Shown: piece by piece, positions 39,074 to 49,934 of the stretch
Numbering within the stretch: the first letter of the stretch is position 1
How the letters are laid out: each line of letters starts with the position of its first letter
From: Microvirga makkahensis
Lineage (GTDB): Bacteria > Pseudomonadota > Alphaproteobacteria > Rhizobiales > Beijerinckiaceae
Length of the DNA stretch: 64,000 bases
Assembly (NCBI RefSeq): GCF_009830105.1
Contig: NZ_WURB01000003.1
Coordinates: 248,001-312,000, forward strand
Direction of reading: 5' to 3'
Made by a program: the position numbers and the translations under genes
Notes under the pieces: generated by a model
Database searches by the model: none
What the model was told of the DNA's origin: nothing
What the model saw: only the letters and a program-made list of their open reading frames with translations

Positions 39074-39100
39074 AAGGCGGGCCTTCGAGCCCGCCTTTTT
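39074..39100 (+). terminator. Rho-independent terminator of the TRAP operon
   Basis: AAGGCGGGC (39074-39082) pairs with GCCCGCCTT (39089-39097) around CTTCGA, followed by TTTATT. It is 23 bases after the dctM stop. Confidence 0.9.
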
Positions 39101-39257
39101 ATTAGGTGCGAAAGACGTGATTGCGCATATCCGGTCATGGCGATGCCGCATGTCCGGGCGACAGCCCAAAGGTCATCGCGGCCGTCTTGCGACGGCTTTT
39201 CGATCTCCTTCCATCAGGGCTCCTGGTTGTCTCTTCACATTGAAGGAGTGTGCCGCC

Positions 39258-39380
39258 ATGTCCTTCCGCCGCAAGCCAAATCCCCCGCTCGCACGGGCGG
39301 AAGAGTGGGTCTGGGAGGCCGTTACCCTTTTTAACGGATACTGGGGCGAACAGGGCACCACCCAAGCGAAGCCGACCTGA
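39258..39380 (+). CDS. Small hypothetical protein, 40 residues
   Basis: ATG 39258 is preceded by TGAAGGAGTG at about 11 bases, a good ribosome-binding site. The product reads MSFRRKPNPPLARAEEWVWE then AVTLFNGYWGEQGTTQAKPT: basic start, a tryptophan/aromatic amphipathic middle and a polar end, with no signal peptide. I do not recognise it. The following 39381-39627 has an adjacent frame (ATG 39383, starting MFRRLEEMPFRSSVTVRRIS) that looks partly coding but changes frame near 39540; I do not call it a gene. Confidence 0.45.
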   Translation: MSFRRKPNPPLARAEEWVWEAVTLFNGYWGEQGTTQAKPT

Positions 39381-39627
39381 GAATGTTCCGCAGGCTCGAA
39401 GAAATGCCTTTTCGCAGCTCCGTCACGGTGCGCCGCATCTCGATGCGACAAGAACGGCGCTTCCACAGGGAGGCCGAGCTCGTGACCGGAAGTGGTCGCG
39501 CTGATCCGACAGCCCTTCGCTGCCTTCGATCGTCGTGGCCGTGCTCGTCACGGCCATCCACGCATTGGAATCCGCCACGCCCTTCAACGTGGATCCCGGG
39601 CCAAGCCCTTGGGTGACGGAAGGCGCC

Positions 39628-39987
39628 CTACGCGACAGCCTCTTCGTACTGCTCGGGCTTGAACCCCACGAGGATACGCCCCCCGTGATCGAGCACGGGG
39701 CGCTTGATCATCGAGGGCTGGTCGAGCATGAGCGCGATGGCCTTCTCCGCATCGAGACCGGCCTTGTCCGCGTCGGGCAGCTTTCGGAAGGTCGTGCCAG
39801 CCCGGTTGAGAAGCGTCTCCCACCCCGTCTCGCGCACCCAGGCATCGAGCCGCGCGCGGTCGATGCCCTCCGCCTTGTAGTCATGGAAAGTATAGGCGAC
39901 GCCCCTGGCATCGAGCCAGGCGCGGGCCTTCTTCATGGTGTCGCAGTTCCTGATGCCGTAGAGCGTCACGGCTACCTTCGACGTCAT
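39628..39987 (-). CDS. ArsC/Spx-family reductase (YffB-like)
   Basis: Thioredoxin-fold protein of 119 residues with GIRNCDTMKKARAWLDARGV at the N-terminus (single active-site Cys followed by DTM) and a KRPVLDHGGRILVGFKPEQY C-terminal part with the conserved Arg-Pro. This matches the YffB/ArsC-related glutathione-dependent reductase branch; arsenate as substrate is unproven. ATG 39987 has GAGGTGGAA upstream; an in-frame GTG lies at 39993. It follows guaA by 7 bases and is probably in the same transcript. Confidence 0.87.
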   Translation of the reverse strand: MTSKVAVTLYGIRNCDTMKKARAWLDARGVAYTFHDYKAEGIDRARLDAWVRETGWETLLNRAGTTFRKLPDADKAGLDAEKAIALMLDQPSMIKRPVLDHGGRILVGFKPEQYEEAVA

Positions 39988-39994
39988 TTCCACC

Positions 39995-41551
39995 TCACTC
40001 CCACTCGATGGTGCCAGGGGGCTTTGACGTGATGTCGTAGGTCACCCGGTTGATGCCCTTCACCTCGTTGATGATGCGGGTGGCGACGCGGCCGAGGAAC
40101 GCCATGTCGAAGGGATAGAAGTCGGCCGTCATGCCGTCGATGGAGGTGACGGCGCGAAGCGCACAGACATGATCGTAAGTGCGCGCATCGCCCATCACAC
40201 CCACGGTCTTGACCGGGAGCAGCACGGCGAAGGCCTGCCAGATCTCGTCGTAGAGACCCGCGTTGCGGATCTCCTCCAGATAGATCGCATCGGCCTTGCG
40301 CAGGATGTCGAGCTTCTCGCGGGTGATCTCACCGGGAACGCGGATGGCGAGGCCAGGGCCCGGGAACGGATGGCGGCCCACGAAAGCCTCCGGCAGGCCG
40401 AGTTCGCGGCCGAGCACGCGCACTTCGTCCTTGAACAGCTCGCGAAGCGGCTCGACGAGCTTCATCTTCATGCGCTCAGGGAGCCCGCCCACATTGTGGT
40501 GGCTCTTGATGGTAACGGAGGGGCCGCCGGTGAAGGACACGCTCTCGATCACGTCGGGATAGAGCGTTCCCTGCGCCAGGAAGTCCGCCCCGCCGATCTT
40601 CTTGGCCTCCTGGTCGAATACGTCGATGAAAAGCCTGCCGATGGTCTTGCGCTTCACCTCCGGATCGGACACGCCCTCCAGCGCCCCAATGAAGAGATCC
40701 TGCGCCTGAACGTGCACCAGCGGGATGTTGTAATGGTCGCGGAAGAGGCTCACCACCTGCTCGGCCTCGGACGCCCGCAGTAGGCCGTGATCCACGAACA
40801 CACAGGTGAGCTGGTCGCCGATGGCCTCGTGGATTAGAACCGCTGCCACCGCCGAGTCGACGCCGCCCGACAGGCCGCAGATCACGCGGCCGGAACCGAC
40901 CTGGGCGCGGATGCGCTCGACGGCCTCCTCGCGGAAGGCCTTCATGGTCCAGTCGCCCTTGCAACCCGCGATGTCGCGCACGAAGTTGCGGATCAGCTGC
41001 GCGCCCTGGGGCGTATGCACCACTTCCGGGTGGAACTGCACGCCGTAGAACTTGTGCTCCTCATCGGCAACGACCGCAAAAGGCGCGTTCTCGGAGGCCG
41101 CCAGAACCTCGAAGCCGTCGGGCAGCTTGGTCACTCGGTCGCCGTGGCTCATCCACACCGGATATTTCCTGCCGACCTGCCAGACGCCCTGAAAGAGCGG
41201 GCTCTCGGAGAGAATCTCGATCTCTGCGCGGCCGAATTCCGAGTGATGCCCGCCCTCGACCTGACCGCCGAGCTGAGCCGCCATGGTCTGCTGTCCGTAG
41301 CAGATACCGAAGACCGGGAGCCCTGCCTCGAACAGCTCCTTGGGCGCGCGGGGCGAGGCATCGGTCGTGACCGATTCCGGCCCTCCGGACAGGATCACGC
41401 CCTTGGGCTTCATGGTCCGGATGGCTTCGGCCGCCTTATTAAACGGGATTACCTCCGAATAAACGCCGTCCTCGCGAACCCGGCGGGCTATGAGCTGGGT
41501 TACCTGAGAACCAAAGTCGACGATGAGGATCTTGTCGTGGGACTGGGCCAT
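39995..41551 (-). CDS. guaA: GMP synthase (glutamine-hydrolysing)
   Basis: Enzyme of 518 residues aminating XMP to GMP. The class I glutaminase triad is visible: Cys84 in FGICYGQQ, His174 and Glu176 in [10 protein letters not shown]. The ATP-pyrophosphatase loop is [11 protein letters not shown] (227-237), and the C-terminal dimerisation/XMP-binding domain ends [17 protein letters not shown] 41551. It is part of the leftward guaB ... rsmB-guaA series; no guanine riboswitch was recognised in the 41552-41651 gap. Confidence 0.97.
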   Translation of the reverse strand: MAQSHDKILIVDFGSQVTQLIARRVREDGVYSEVIPFNKAAEAIRTMKPKGVILSGGPESVTTDASPRAPKELFEAGLPVFGICYGQQTMAAQLGGQVEGGHHSEFGRAEIEILSESPLFQGVWQVGRKYPVWMSHGDRVTKLPDGFEVLAASENAPFAVVADEEHKFYGVQFHPEVVHTPQGAQLIRNFVRDIAGCKGDWTMKAFREEAVERIRAQVGSGRVICGLSGGVDSAVAAVLIHEAIGDQLTCVFVDHGLLRASEAEQVVSLFRDHYNIPLVHVQAQDLFIGALEGVSDPEVKRKTIGRLFIDVFDQEAKKIGGADFLAQGTLYPDVIESVSFTGGPSVTIKSHHNVGGLPERMKMKLVEPLRELFKDEVRVLGRELGLPEAFVGRHPFPGPGLAIRVPGEITREKLDILRKADAIYLEEIRNAGLYDEIWQAFAVLLPVKTVGVMGDARTYDHVCALRAVTSIDGMTADFYPFDMAFLGRVATRIINEVKGINRVTYDITSKPPGTIEWE

Positions 41552-41651
41552 ATCATTTCACTAAGGGTAGAAGGGCATATCTCGGTAAAGGATCGTGTAG
41601 GTGCTTTACCCTCATCTCTGCCGAGGTGTCATGCCCTTTGAAGGGGCTGCC

Positions 41652-42047
41652 ATGGCGCGTTACGCGTTTATAACGATTTTCTCAACACTTGGACTCCTCT
41701 TTCCAGGTGCGGGAGTTCCCGAAGGTCTGTCTTTGCAGAGGGTCGAAGAGCTCAGCCGGGGCGCCCTCCCCGAGGTTCGCGAATTCATCACCCGGAAGCT
41801 GGGATGTGCCCACTGGGAAGACGAGGACAGACGGCACATGCTCAGAACCATGGAGGCCAAGCGGGCCCTCAAGCACCTGAGGTGCAGCGAGTTGAAGGAG
41901 GACGAGGCCTTCCTGAGAAAGACTTACTCCCGCCACGCCGCGTCGGTCAGCGCGCTCGACGCCGTTCGACGGACACAGATCTCCGCTTCGGAGTCGGTGC
42001 AACTGCCCGTGCCCGCCAAAGCGGCTGTAAAGGGGGCAGGTTTCTAG
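41652..42047 (+). CDS. Small secreted protein with conserved C-x2-H-W / L-x-C pattern, function unknown
   Basis: Protein of 131 residues. MARYAFITIFSTLGLLFPGA is a signal peptide, with cleavage probably near residue 20-23. The mature part contains LGCAHWEDED (around 50) and LKHLRCSELKEDEAFLRKTY (about 75-94), a spacing I associate with an uncharacterised family of small periplasmic proteins in Methylobacteriaceae; the two cysteines could form a disulfide. AAGGGG precedes ATG 41652; in-frame ATGs at 41631 and 41601 are weaker. It faces away from guaA and converges with rsmB. Confidence 0.7.
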   Translation: MARYAFITIFSTLGLLFPGAGVPEGLSLQRVEELSRGALPEVREFITRKLGCAHWEDEDRRHMLRTMEAKRALKHLRCSELKEDEAFLRKTYSRHAASVSALDAVRRTQISASESVQLPVPAKAAVKGAGF

Positions 42048-42062
42048 AGCGTCCTTTCAGTC

Positions 42063-43358
42063 TTACCGCCTTCTGAGGCACGAAACGAAGAAGCCGTCCG
42101 TCCCCGTCCTTCCCGGCGTCAGCTGAAGCCCATGGCTCGTCATGCGCACGAAGGAGGAGAGCGTCGACAGCCCCGCCGAAGCAAGCAGCTCATCGGCCTT
42201 TACCACATCGAATCCCGGATCGCGCTGGAGCAGGCCTTCGAGCGCCTCGTCATTTTCCTCCGGCAGGATCGAGCAGGTGATGTAGACAATCCGCCCGCCC
42301 GGCTTCACCAGAGAAGCGGCGCGGTCAAGAACGGTCGCCTGCTCTTTCCGCCTTACCTCCAGGCTGCCGGGACGCAGCCGCCATTTGGCATCCGGGTTGC
42401 GCCGCCAGGTGCCCACGCCCGTGCAGGGCGCATCCACCAGCACGCAGTCGATCCGGCCATTCAGATCGGTGACCGCATCCGCACCGCTCCGCGGGGTCCG
42501 AACCTGGACATTGCGCACGCCCGCGCGGATCAGACGGTCGTGGATGGGGGCCAGACGGCGCGTGTCGCCGTCCGTGGCGTAGATCTGCCCGTGGTTCTCC
42601 ATCATGGCCGCAAGGGCGAGGGTCTTGCCGCCACCGCCCGCGCAGAGATCGACAACCTGCTCGCCGGGCCTCGCGGCGGACAGCAGGGCCGCGAGCTGCG
42701 AGCCCTCGTCCTGGATCTCGATCCAGCCCTTGATGAACTCGGGCTCCGATTGCACGGCGGGGCCGCGTCCGTCCTCGGACGGCGCGATTCGCAGGCCAAG
42801 GGGCGACAGAGGCGTCTCGATCGCGCCGAGATGAGGCAAGGCATCGTGTGCCTCCTCCCGGGAGCGTACCTTGAGGGCGTTCACCCTCAAGTCGAGCGGC
42901 GCGCGGGTGGTCAGAGCCTGCATCTCGGGAATCAGCTCCTCCCCGAAGATCCGCCGGAGCGAGGGCTCGATCCATTCCGGAAAATCGCCCGCCACGTGGG
43001 CAGGCGCCCCTTCGAGGCTGGCCGCCGCCAGCTTCTCCCGTTCGGTGGCCGAGAGCGGCTCGGGCGCAAAACGCTCGCCCGAGCAAAGAGCTGCAACCGC
43101 TTCCGGGTCCATGCCGCGTTGGAGGCGCAGCATGCCGAGCACCACGGCGCGTGGCGTGGCCTCTCCCATGATCCAGGCGGCGGAGGCTTTGCGGCGCAGG
43201 GAGTCGTAGACGAGGCTGGCGATCGTGGCCCTGTCCTTCGAGCCCGCGAAACGATGGGACAGCCCCCAATCCTTGAGAGCGTCAGCGGCCGGGCGGCGGC
43301 GGGCTTCGAGATCGCCGAGAACCTCGATGGCGGCGGAGATACGGGCTGCAGGTGTCAT
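42063..43358 (-). CDS. rsmB: 16S rRNA (cytosine-C5) methyltransferase, RsmB/NOP2-Sun family
   Basis: SAM-dependent RNA methyltransferase of 431 residues. Residues 1-145 form the NusB-like N-terminal region (MTPAARISAAIEVLGDLEAR). The Rossmann domain has VVDLCAGGGGKTLALAAM, and the two catalytic cysteines sit in DAPCTGVGTWRRNPDAKW and TCSILPEENDE. I start at ATG 43358, where the family begins; in-frame sequence back to 43541 is highly basic and unlike RsmB. Position target C967 of 16S rRNA is by family. Linkage to guaA and guaB is typical of Hyphomicrobiales. Confidence 0.92.
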   Translation of the reverse strand: MTPAARISAAIEVLGDLEARRRPAADALKDWGLSHRFAGSKDRATIASLVYDSLRRKASAAWIMGEATPRAVVLGMLRLQRGMDPEAVAALCSGERFAPEPLSATEREKLAAASLEGAPAHVAGDFPEWIEPSLRRIFGEELIPEMQALTTRAPLDLRVNALKVRSREEAHDALPHLGAIETPLSPLGLRIAPSEDGRGPAVQSEPEFIKGWIEIQDEGSQLAALLSAARPGEQVVDLCAGGGGKTLALAAMMENHGQIYATDGDTRRLAPIHDRLIRAGVRNVQVRTPRSGADAVTDLNGRIDCVLVDAPCTGVGTWRRNPDAKWRLRPGSLEVRRKEQATVLDRAASLVKPGGRIVYITCSILPEENDEALEGLLQRDPGFDVVKADELLASAGLSTLSSFVRMTSHGLQLTPGRTGTDGFFVSCLRRR

Positions 43359-43590
43359 CGAATAAGCACGCTCAAGCTTGGCCGCGATAGCGGCACGTTG
43401 TTTCCTGTTCTCCGACACGTTCAGAAGTGAATTCGAGAGCCGCGTGCATTCCGCACGTTTCTCTCGAAGCTTCTGACGGCGTCTACCCAATTCCGCCTCG
43501 CGCAAGCTGACCAACGCCAAGATCTGGCTCAACGGCGGCAAGCATAACCGGGCGGTCGGGCGGGACGGGCGATGCCGCTCATCCCACCTT

Positions 43591-44022
43591 TCAGATGGCG
43601 GCCTCCGCGAAGAAGATCCGGAAGCCGAAAACGATCCACATGGCGGCCAGGATCAGCACGCCGGCCGCGAAGGCCTGAAAGCGCCAGATCACCCTGTTGG
43701 ATGTGGTGTGGATATAGGCGTGAACCAGCCGGGTCGCCACGAACATCCACGCCATCACCACGAAGAGCACGTCCGCCTTGCGCGTGACCAATGCGAGGGC
43801 CGCCAGAGCATAGAACAGCACCGGCAGCTCGAACTGGTTGTGAAACGCGTTCTGGAGCTGAAGGACCCGCTTCGGCCAGTTGCGCTCGCCCAGGGCGATG
43901 TCGCCCGTTTTCACCTCCCCCCTGCGGAGCGCCGCGACGCGGGAGCTCCCCAGCCGGAGAAGCAGCAGAAAGGCGAGCCCGACCTGGACGAAGACGGGCA
44001 GGAGGACGGCGGTGACGCTCAT
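43591..44022 (-). CDS. MAPEG family membrane protein
   Basis: Protein of 143 residues with four predicted helices and the family stretches FHNQFELPVLFYALAALALV (60-79) and MFVATRLVHAYIHTTSNRVI (near 91-110). MAPEG proteins include glutathione transferases and leukotriene synthases; bacterial members are mostly uncharacterised. It lies between guaB and rsmB in the leftward series. Confidence 0.88.
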   Translation of the reverse strand: MSVTAVLLPVFVQVGLAFLLLLRLGSSRVAALRRGEVKTGDIALGERNWPKRVLQLQNAFHNQFELPVLFYALAALALVTRKADVLFVVMAWMFVATRLVHAYIHTTSNRVIWRFQAFAAGVLILAAMWIVFGFRIFFAEAAI

Positions 44023-44043
44023 GAGTGGGAACTCGGGCTGATC

Positions 44044-45696
<1,653 letters not shown>

Positions 45697-45712
45697 CTAA
45701 GTCCCCCGGGTC

Positions 45713-47173
45713 ATGCTGCGCAAGGTTCGTGTTCTCCCGCTGATCGTCGCCACCGCCCTGTTCATGGAGAACATGGACTCGACGGTGATTTCCACCTCGC
45801 TTCCGATGATTGCGCTCGATCTGGGCACCGACCCCATCGCCCTGAAGCTGGCCCTTACGTCTTATCTCGTGAGCCTTGCGATCTTCATTCCGATCTCGGG
45901 CTGGATGGCGGACAAATACGGCGCCCGGACCATCTTCACCGCGGCCATCGCCGTGTTCATGGCCGGTTCTCTCGCCAGCGCCGGAGCGGATTCCCTGGCA
46001 GGCTTCGTCATCGCCCGCTTCGTGCAGGGCATGGGCGGAGCCATGATGGTGCCGGTCGGACGTCTGGTGATCCTTCGCAGTGTTTCCCGTAACGAGGTGG
46101 TCCAGGCCCTGGCGCTGCTGACCATTCCCGCCCTCGTCGGCCCCGTGGTCGGCCCACCCCTCGGGGGGTTCATCACCACCTATTTCCATTGGCGCTGGAT
46201 CTTCTTCATCAACATCCCGATCGGCGTCCTCGGCATCGTGCTCGCCACGATGTACGTTCCGAACATCCGTGAAGACGACACCCCGCCCCTCGATGTGGCA
46301 GGCTTCCTGCTCTCGGGCCTCGGCCTCGCGCTCCTGATGCTGGGATTGGCCTCCGGGGGACGCCATCTGATCCCCGAGTCCGTCTCGCTCGCCTGCGTGG
46401 TCATCGGCACCATCAGCGTGGCGGCTTACGTATGGCATGCCAAACGGACGCCGCACCCGGTCCTGAGGCTCGACCTGCTAAAGGTACCAACCTTCGCCAT
46501 CAGCGTCGTCGGCGGCTCGCTGTTCCGGGTCGGGGTCGGCTCGATCCCGTTTCTCCTGCCGCTCATGCTCCAGATCGGCTTCGGCCTGAGTCCGGTCGCC
46601 TCGGGATCGCTCACCTTCATCGCAGCGGTGGGCGCGCTGTTCATGAAGACCATGGCCAAGCGCATCCTGGAACGCTTCGGCTTTCGCCGGGTACTGATTG
46701 CCAACGCCTTCATCGGAGCCGCCTTCATCGCCTTTCATGGATTATTCACGGCCACGACACCCCATTGGCTGATCATGCTCATCCTCCTGATCGGCGGCTG
46801 CTTCCGCTCACTCCAGTTCACGAGCCTCAACGCCATCGCCTACGCTGAGGTGTCGAAGCGCGACATGAGTCACGCGACGAGCCTGTCGAGCGCGGTCCAG
46901 CAGGTGGCGCTGAGCGTGGGCGTGGCGTTCGGCGCCTTTGCGGTGGAAGCGACCGCTCACTGGCATGGCCGTTCGGCCATCGCCGCGGAAGATTTCGGTC
47001 CGGCCTTCTGGGCCGTGGCGGCGGTCTCGGCCCTCGCCGGTTTCGTCTTCGCGCGCCTCGAACCCACGGCGGGCGCGGAGATGTCGGGCCATCGGGCTCT
47101 GGAGCAGAAGCCGCCTGCGACAGGCCTCGGCGACGGCACTACAAATCTCGGTGAGGAGGTGGAACGCCGCTAG
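45713..47173 (+). CDS. MFS transporter, DHA2 (14-helix) drug exporter type
   Basis: Inner-membrane protein of 486 residues. N-terminal helix 1 carries FMENMDSTVISTSLPMIALD (Asp near 22, as in DHA2 members); motif A is GWMADKYGARTIF (near 63-75) and motif C GPVVGPPLGGF (near 142-152), marking a drug:H+ antiporter. Substrate is unknown. It is transcribed away from guaB. The dienelactone hydrolase gene begins 36 bases after its stop. Confidence 0.87.
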   Translation: MLRKVRVLPLIVATALFMENMDSTVISTSLPMIALDLGTDPIALKLALTSYLVSLAIFIPISGWMADKYGARTIFTAAIAVFMAGSLASAGADSLAGFVIARFVQGMGGAMMVPVGRLVILRSVSRNEVVQALALLTIPALVGPVVGPPLGGFITTYFHWRWIFFINIPIGVLGIVLATMYVPNIREDDTPPLDVAGFLLSGLGLALLMLGLASGGRHLIPESVSLACVVIGTISVAAYVWHAKRTPHPVLRLDLLKVPTFAISVVGGSLFRVGVGSIPFLLPLMLQIGFGLSPVASGSLTFIAAVGALFMKTMAKRILERFGFRRVLIANAFIGAAFIAFHGLFTATTPHWLIMLILLIGGCFRSLQFTSLNAIAYAEVSKRDMSHATSLSSAVQQVALSVGVAFGAFAVEATAHWHGRSAIAAEDFGPAFWAVAAVSALAGFVFARLEPTAGAEMSGHRALEQKPPATGLGDGTTNLGEEVERR

Positions 47174-47209
47174 GTTTGCGTTACCATGGCTTTCGACCGG
47201 GAGGCCGCC

Positions 47210-48067
47210 ATGGATCAACGTATCATAGACCTCTACGACGACTTCACTCATGGCGGCATGAGCCGCCGCTCCTTCCTCGACAAGCTGGCGGCGCTGGCCG
47301 GCAGCACCGCGGCCGCAGCCGCGCTTCTGCCGATCCTGCAGAACAACTACGCCATGGCGCAGGTCGTGCAGGAAAACGACCCGCGCATCACGGCGCAGAC
47401 CGTCGACATTCCCGGAGCGCAGGGGCTCGAGGGGTATCTCGTGAAGCCGAAGGACGCTTCCGGCAAACTGCCCGCCGTGCTCGTCATACACGAGAACCGG
47501 GGCCTCAACCCACACATCAGGGATGTGACCCGCCGCATGGCGACCGAAGGCTTTCTCGCGCTCGGCCTCGATTACCTCTCGCCCATGGGCGGCACGCCCG
47601 CCGACGAGGACAAGGGCCGCGAGATGATCGGCCAGTTGAAACAGCCGGATGTGATCGCCTACGGCAAGGCCGCGGTGGCCTATCTCAAGGCCCATTCCGA
47701 GGGCAACGGCAAGGTCGGCGCCATCGGCTTCTGCTGGGGCGGCGCTGCGGTCAACAACCTCGCCACGAACGAGCCGGACCTCAGCGCGGGCGTGGCCTAT
47801 TACGGCGGTCAGCCGAAAGCGGAGGACGTGCCGAAGATCCGGGCTGCCCTCATGCTGCATTACGGCGGTCTCGACGATCGCATCAACGCGGGAATTCCGG
47901 CCTACGAGGCGGCCTTGAAGCAGGCGGGCAAAACCTACGAGCTCTACGTCTACGAGGGTGCGAATCACGCCTTCAACAACGACACCAACGCCGCCCGTTA
48001 CGACAAGGACGCCGCCGATCTCGCCTGGAGCCGCACGGTGGATTTCCTGAAGAAGCACTTGGCATAG
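47210..48067 (+). CDS. Dienelactone hydrolase family protein with Tat-type signal
   Basis: Alpha/beta-hydrolase of 285 residues. The N-terminus GGMSRRSFLDKLAALAGSTA (15-34) is a twin-arginine signal, so the enzyme is probably periplasmic, unlike catabolic cytosolic DLHs. The Cys-Asp-His triad is Cys175 in GFCWGG, Asp222 or Asp223 in YGGLDDRI and His253 in GANHAFN, with the accessory Glu95 in IHENRGLN. ATG 47210 has GGGAGG upstream; ATG 47186 lacks one. Substrate unknown. Confidence 0.88.
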   Translation: MDQRIIDLYDDFTHGGMSRRSFLDKLAALAGSTAAAAALLPILQNNYAMAQVVQENDPRITAQTVDIPGAQGLEGYLVKPKDASGKLPAVLVIHENRGLNPHIRDVTRRMATEGFLALGLDYLSPMGGTPADEDKGREMIGQLKQPDVIAYGKAAVAYLKAHSEGNGKVGAIGFCWGGAAVNNLATNEPDLSAGVAYYGGQPKAEDVPKIRAALMLHYGGLDDRINAGIPAYEAALKQAGKTYELYVYEGANHAFNNDTNAARYDKDAADLAWSRTVDFLKKHLA

Positions 48068-48105
48068 CGGCCATTTTCAACGTCATGACATGATCCTTCG
48101 ACATC

Positions 48106-48201
48106 ATGGCCAATCGCGGACTCGTTCGGGGGTTGGCCATCGCGCTTCCGAATGGAGCGCGCTCCACGGATCGGGATCACCGGCACAGAGCCGGTGATGA
48201 C
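48106..48201. repeat. REP/BIME-like intergenic element
   Basis: Left half ATGGCCAA ... TTGGCCAT (48106-48143) and right half ATCACCGGCACAGAGCCGGT followed by GATGAC (48174-48201). The right half is almost identical to those at 33.4, 52.5 and 62.1 kb. It lies between convergent genes. Confidence 0.65.
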
Positions 48202-48236
48202 GGGAGGTGCGACCGTGACGCCTCTCCTCGTAGCTC

Positions 48237-49172
48237 TCAATCCTCGAATGCCTCCACCGGCACCCGGCGGCCTACCATGAAGGCATCGGCCACGAGGCGG
48301 AATGGGGCGTCATCGACCTCGGAGCGGCCGATGGTGAGGAGGGCGTCGAAGCGGCGATAAATGCCTTGGTATTCGGCGGGCTCCTCCTTCACCACAAGGC
48401 GTCCGTCGATCTCGAGACAGCTGCCGCCGTGCATGAGCTTGAGCGCGAAGCCCGCCTCCGTCTCCACCTCGATGTCCCAGCTCTGCGGCCCGGTCTGGCG
48501 CCAGTCGAACACGGCCTGAAGATTGCCGTCCGTATGGCCGGTGTGGAATTGCAGGGTCGCTGCAATCGGCGCGTCCCTGTTGGCGGGAAATTCCAGATCT
48601 GCGGCCTTGATGAAGACCGGCTCCGGCATGATGCGGGTGACGATGGAGAGTGCGTTGATGCCGGGGTCGAAGACGCCGAATCCGCCTGCCTCCCAGATCC
48701 ATTGCTGGCCCGGATGCCAGTGGCGCACATCCTCCTTCCAGGTCACCTGCAGGCGCTTGATGGACCAGCCGGCGAGCGCCTTCCGCGCCTCTTCGACGGC
48801 CTTGTTGTACTGCGAATGCCAAGTGGTGAAGACGGTCCTGCCCACCTTCTCGGCAATCCGCCTGAGGTCCTCCAGTTCGCTCAGCGTGGCGGCGGGAGGC
48901 TTCTCCAGCAGTACATTCTTTCCGGCCAGAAGCGCCTCGCGGGCGATGGCGTGGCGCACCTGCGGCGGCGTGCACACGGCCACCGCCTCCAGGTCCTTGA
49001 GCCCCAGGAGATCGCGATAATCCTGAAAACTGTACCTCGCGTCGTCAGGCACGAGTCCGCGCTGGCTCGACACTGCCAGCAGCTCGAAGTTCGGATTGGC
49101 CCGGATCACCGGCAGGTGCTGGTCCTGGGCGATCTTGCCGAGGCCGATGATTCCGATCTTGTGCGGTGTCAT
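48237..49172 (-). CDS. Gfo/Idh/MocA oxidoreductase, L-arabinose/D-galactose 1-dehydrogenase type
   Basis: NAD(P)-dependent enzyme of 311 residues. The Rossmann motif is IGIIGLGKIAQDQHLPVI (6-23), with the family EKPPAATLSELEDL (near 92-105). WKEDVRHWHPGQQWIWEAGG and the following FDPGINALSIVTRIMP are nearly those of characterised L-arabinose/D-galactose 1-dehydrogenases of proteobacteria, as I remember them, which start non-phosphorylative sugar oxidation. ATG 49172 has GGAAGGACC upstream; ATG 49202 is an alternative. No other pathway genes are nearby. Confidence 0.85.
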   Translation of the reverse strand: MTPHKIGIIGLGKIAQDQHLPVIRANPNFELLAVSSQRGLVPDDARYSFQDYRDLLGLKDLEAVAVCTPPQVRHAIAREALLAGKNVLLEKPPAATLSELEDLRRIAEKVGRTVFTTWHSQYNKAVEEARKALAGWSIKRLQVTWKEDVRHWHPGQQWIWEAGGFGVFDPGINALSIVTRIMPEPVFIKAADLEFPANRDAPIAATLQFHTGHTDGNLQAVFDWRQTGPQSWDIEVETEAGFALKLMHGGSCLEIDGRLVVKEEPAEYQGIYRRFDALLTIGRSEVDDAPFRLVADAFMVGRRVPVEAFED

Positions 49173-49220
49173 GTGCGTGGTCCTTCCATCAGCGGCGACC
49201 ACGCAGGAGCCCCTCGAGGC

Positions 49221-49934
49221 TTAAGGCGTCCGGTCCGCCGCACCCCGAAAACCGGTCGCCAGCACGTAGAGTTCCGCCGAATCCGCCCGGCTTGCCGCAG
49301 GCTTCACGTGGCGCACCACCGCGAAGTCGCGCTTGAGATCCGCCAGGAGCTGGTTTTCGGTGCCGCCCTGGAACACCTTGGCGACGAAGACGCCACCGGG
49401 CGCCAGGATCTCCCGGGCGAAGTAGATCGCGGCCTCCGCGAGGCCGATGATGCGCAGGTGGTCGGTCTTCTTGTGACCGGTGGTGTTGGCGGCCATGTCC
49501 GACATCACCACGTCCGCGGGTCCGCCCAGCATCTCGATGAGCTTGCCCGGAGCGCTCTCGTCCAGGAAGTCGAGTTGGATGAACTCGACGCCCGCCATGG
49601 GATCGATCGGCAGGAGGTCGATGCCGACGACCTTGCCTTTCGGCCCCACCTTCTTGGCCGCGATCTGAGACCAGCCGCCCGGAGCGGCGCCAAGGTCGAC
49701 GATCCGCTGCCCTGGCTTCAGAATGTGATATTTCTCATCGATCTCGAGCAGCTTGAAGGCCGCGCGCGAGCGATAGCCCTCTCGCTTGGCGCGGGCCACA
49801 TAAGGATCGTTGAGCTGGCGCTCCAGCCATTTCTGGGAGGAAAGAGACCGCTTGTTCGCGGTCTTCACGCGCTGCTTGAGGTTGCGGACACCCGAGCCGG
49901 TCTTGGTGCTCACCGTTGGCTTCCCCCCCGCCAT
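49221..49934 (-). CDS. rlmE: 23S rRNA (uridine-2'-O) methyltransferase
   Basis: FtsJ/RrmJ protein of 237 residues that methylates U2552 in the A-loop of 23S rRNA. The SAM site is [19 protein letters not shown] (near 77-95); the K-D-K-E set fits [36 protein letters not shown] and [11 protein letters not shown] basic N-terminal extension of about 40 residues is usual in alphaproteobacteria. It overlaps the end of the upstream Ppx/GppA gene by 25 bases, so the two are coupled. Confidence 0.95.
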   Translation of the reverse strand: MAGGKPTVSTKTGSGVRNLKQRVKTANKRSLSSQKWLERQLNDPYVARAKREGYRSRAAFKLLEIDEKYHILKPGQRIVDLGAAPGGWSQIAAKKVGPKGKVVGIDLLPIDPMAGVEFIQLDFLDESAPGKLIEMLGGPADVVMSDMAANTTGHKKTDHLRIIGLAEAAIYFAREILAPGGVFVAKVFQGGTENQLLADLKRDFAVVRHVKPAASRADSAELYVLATGFRGAADRTP

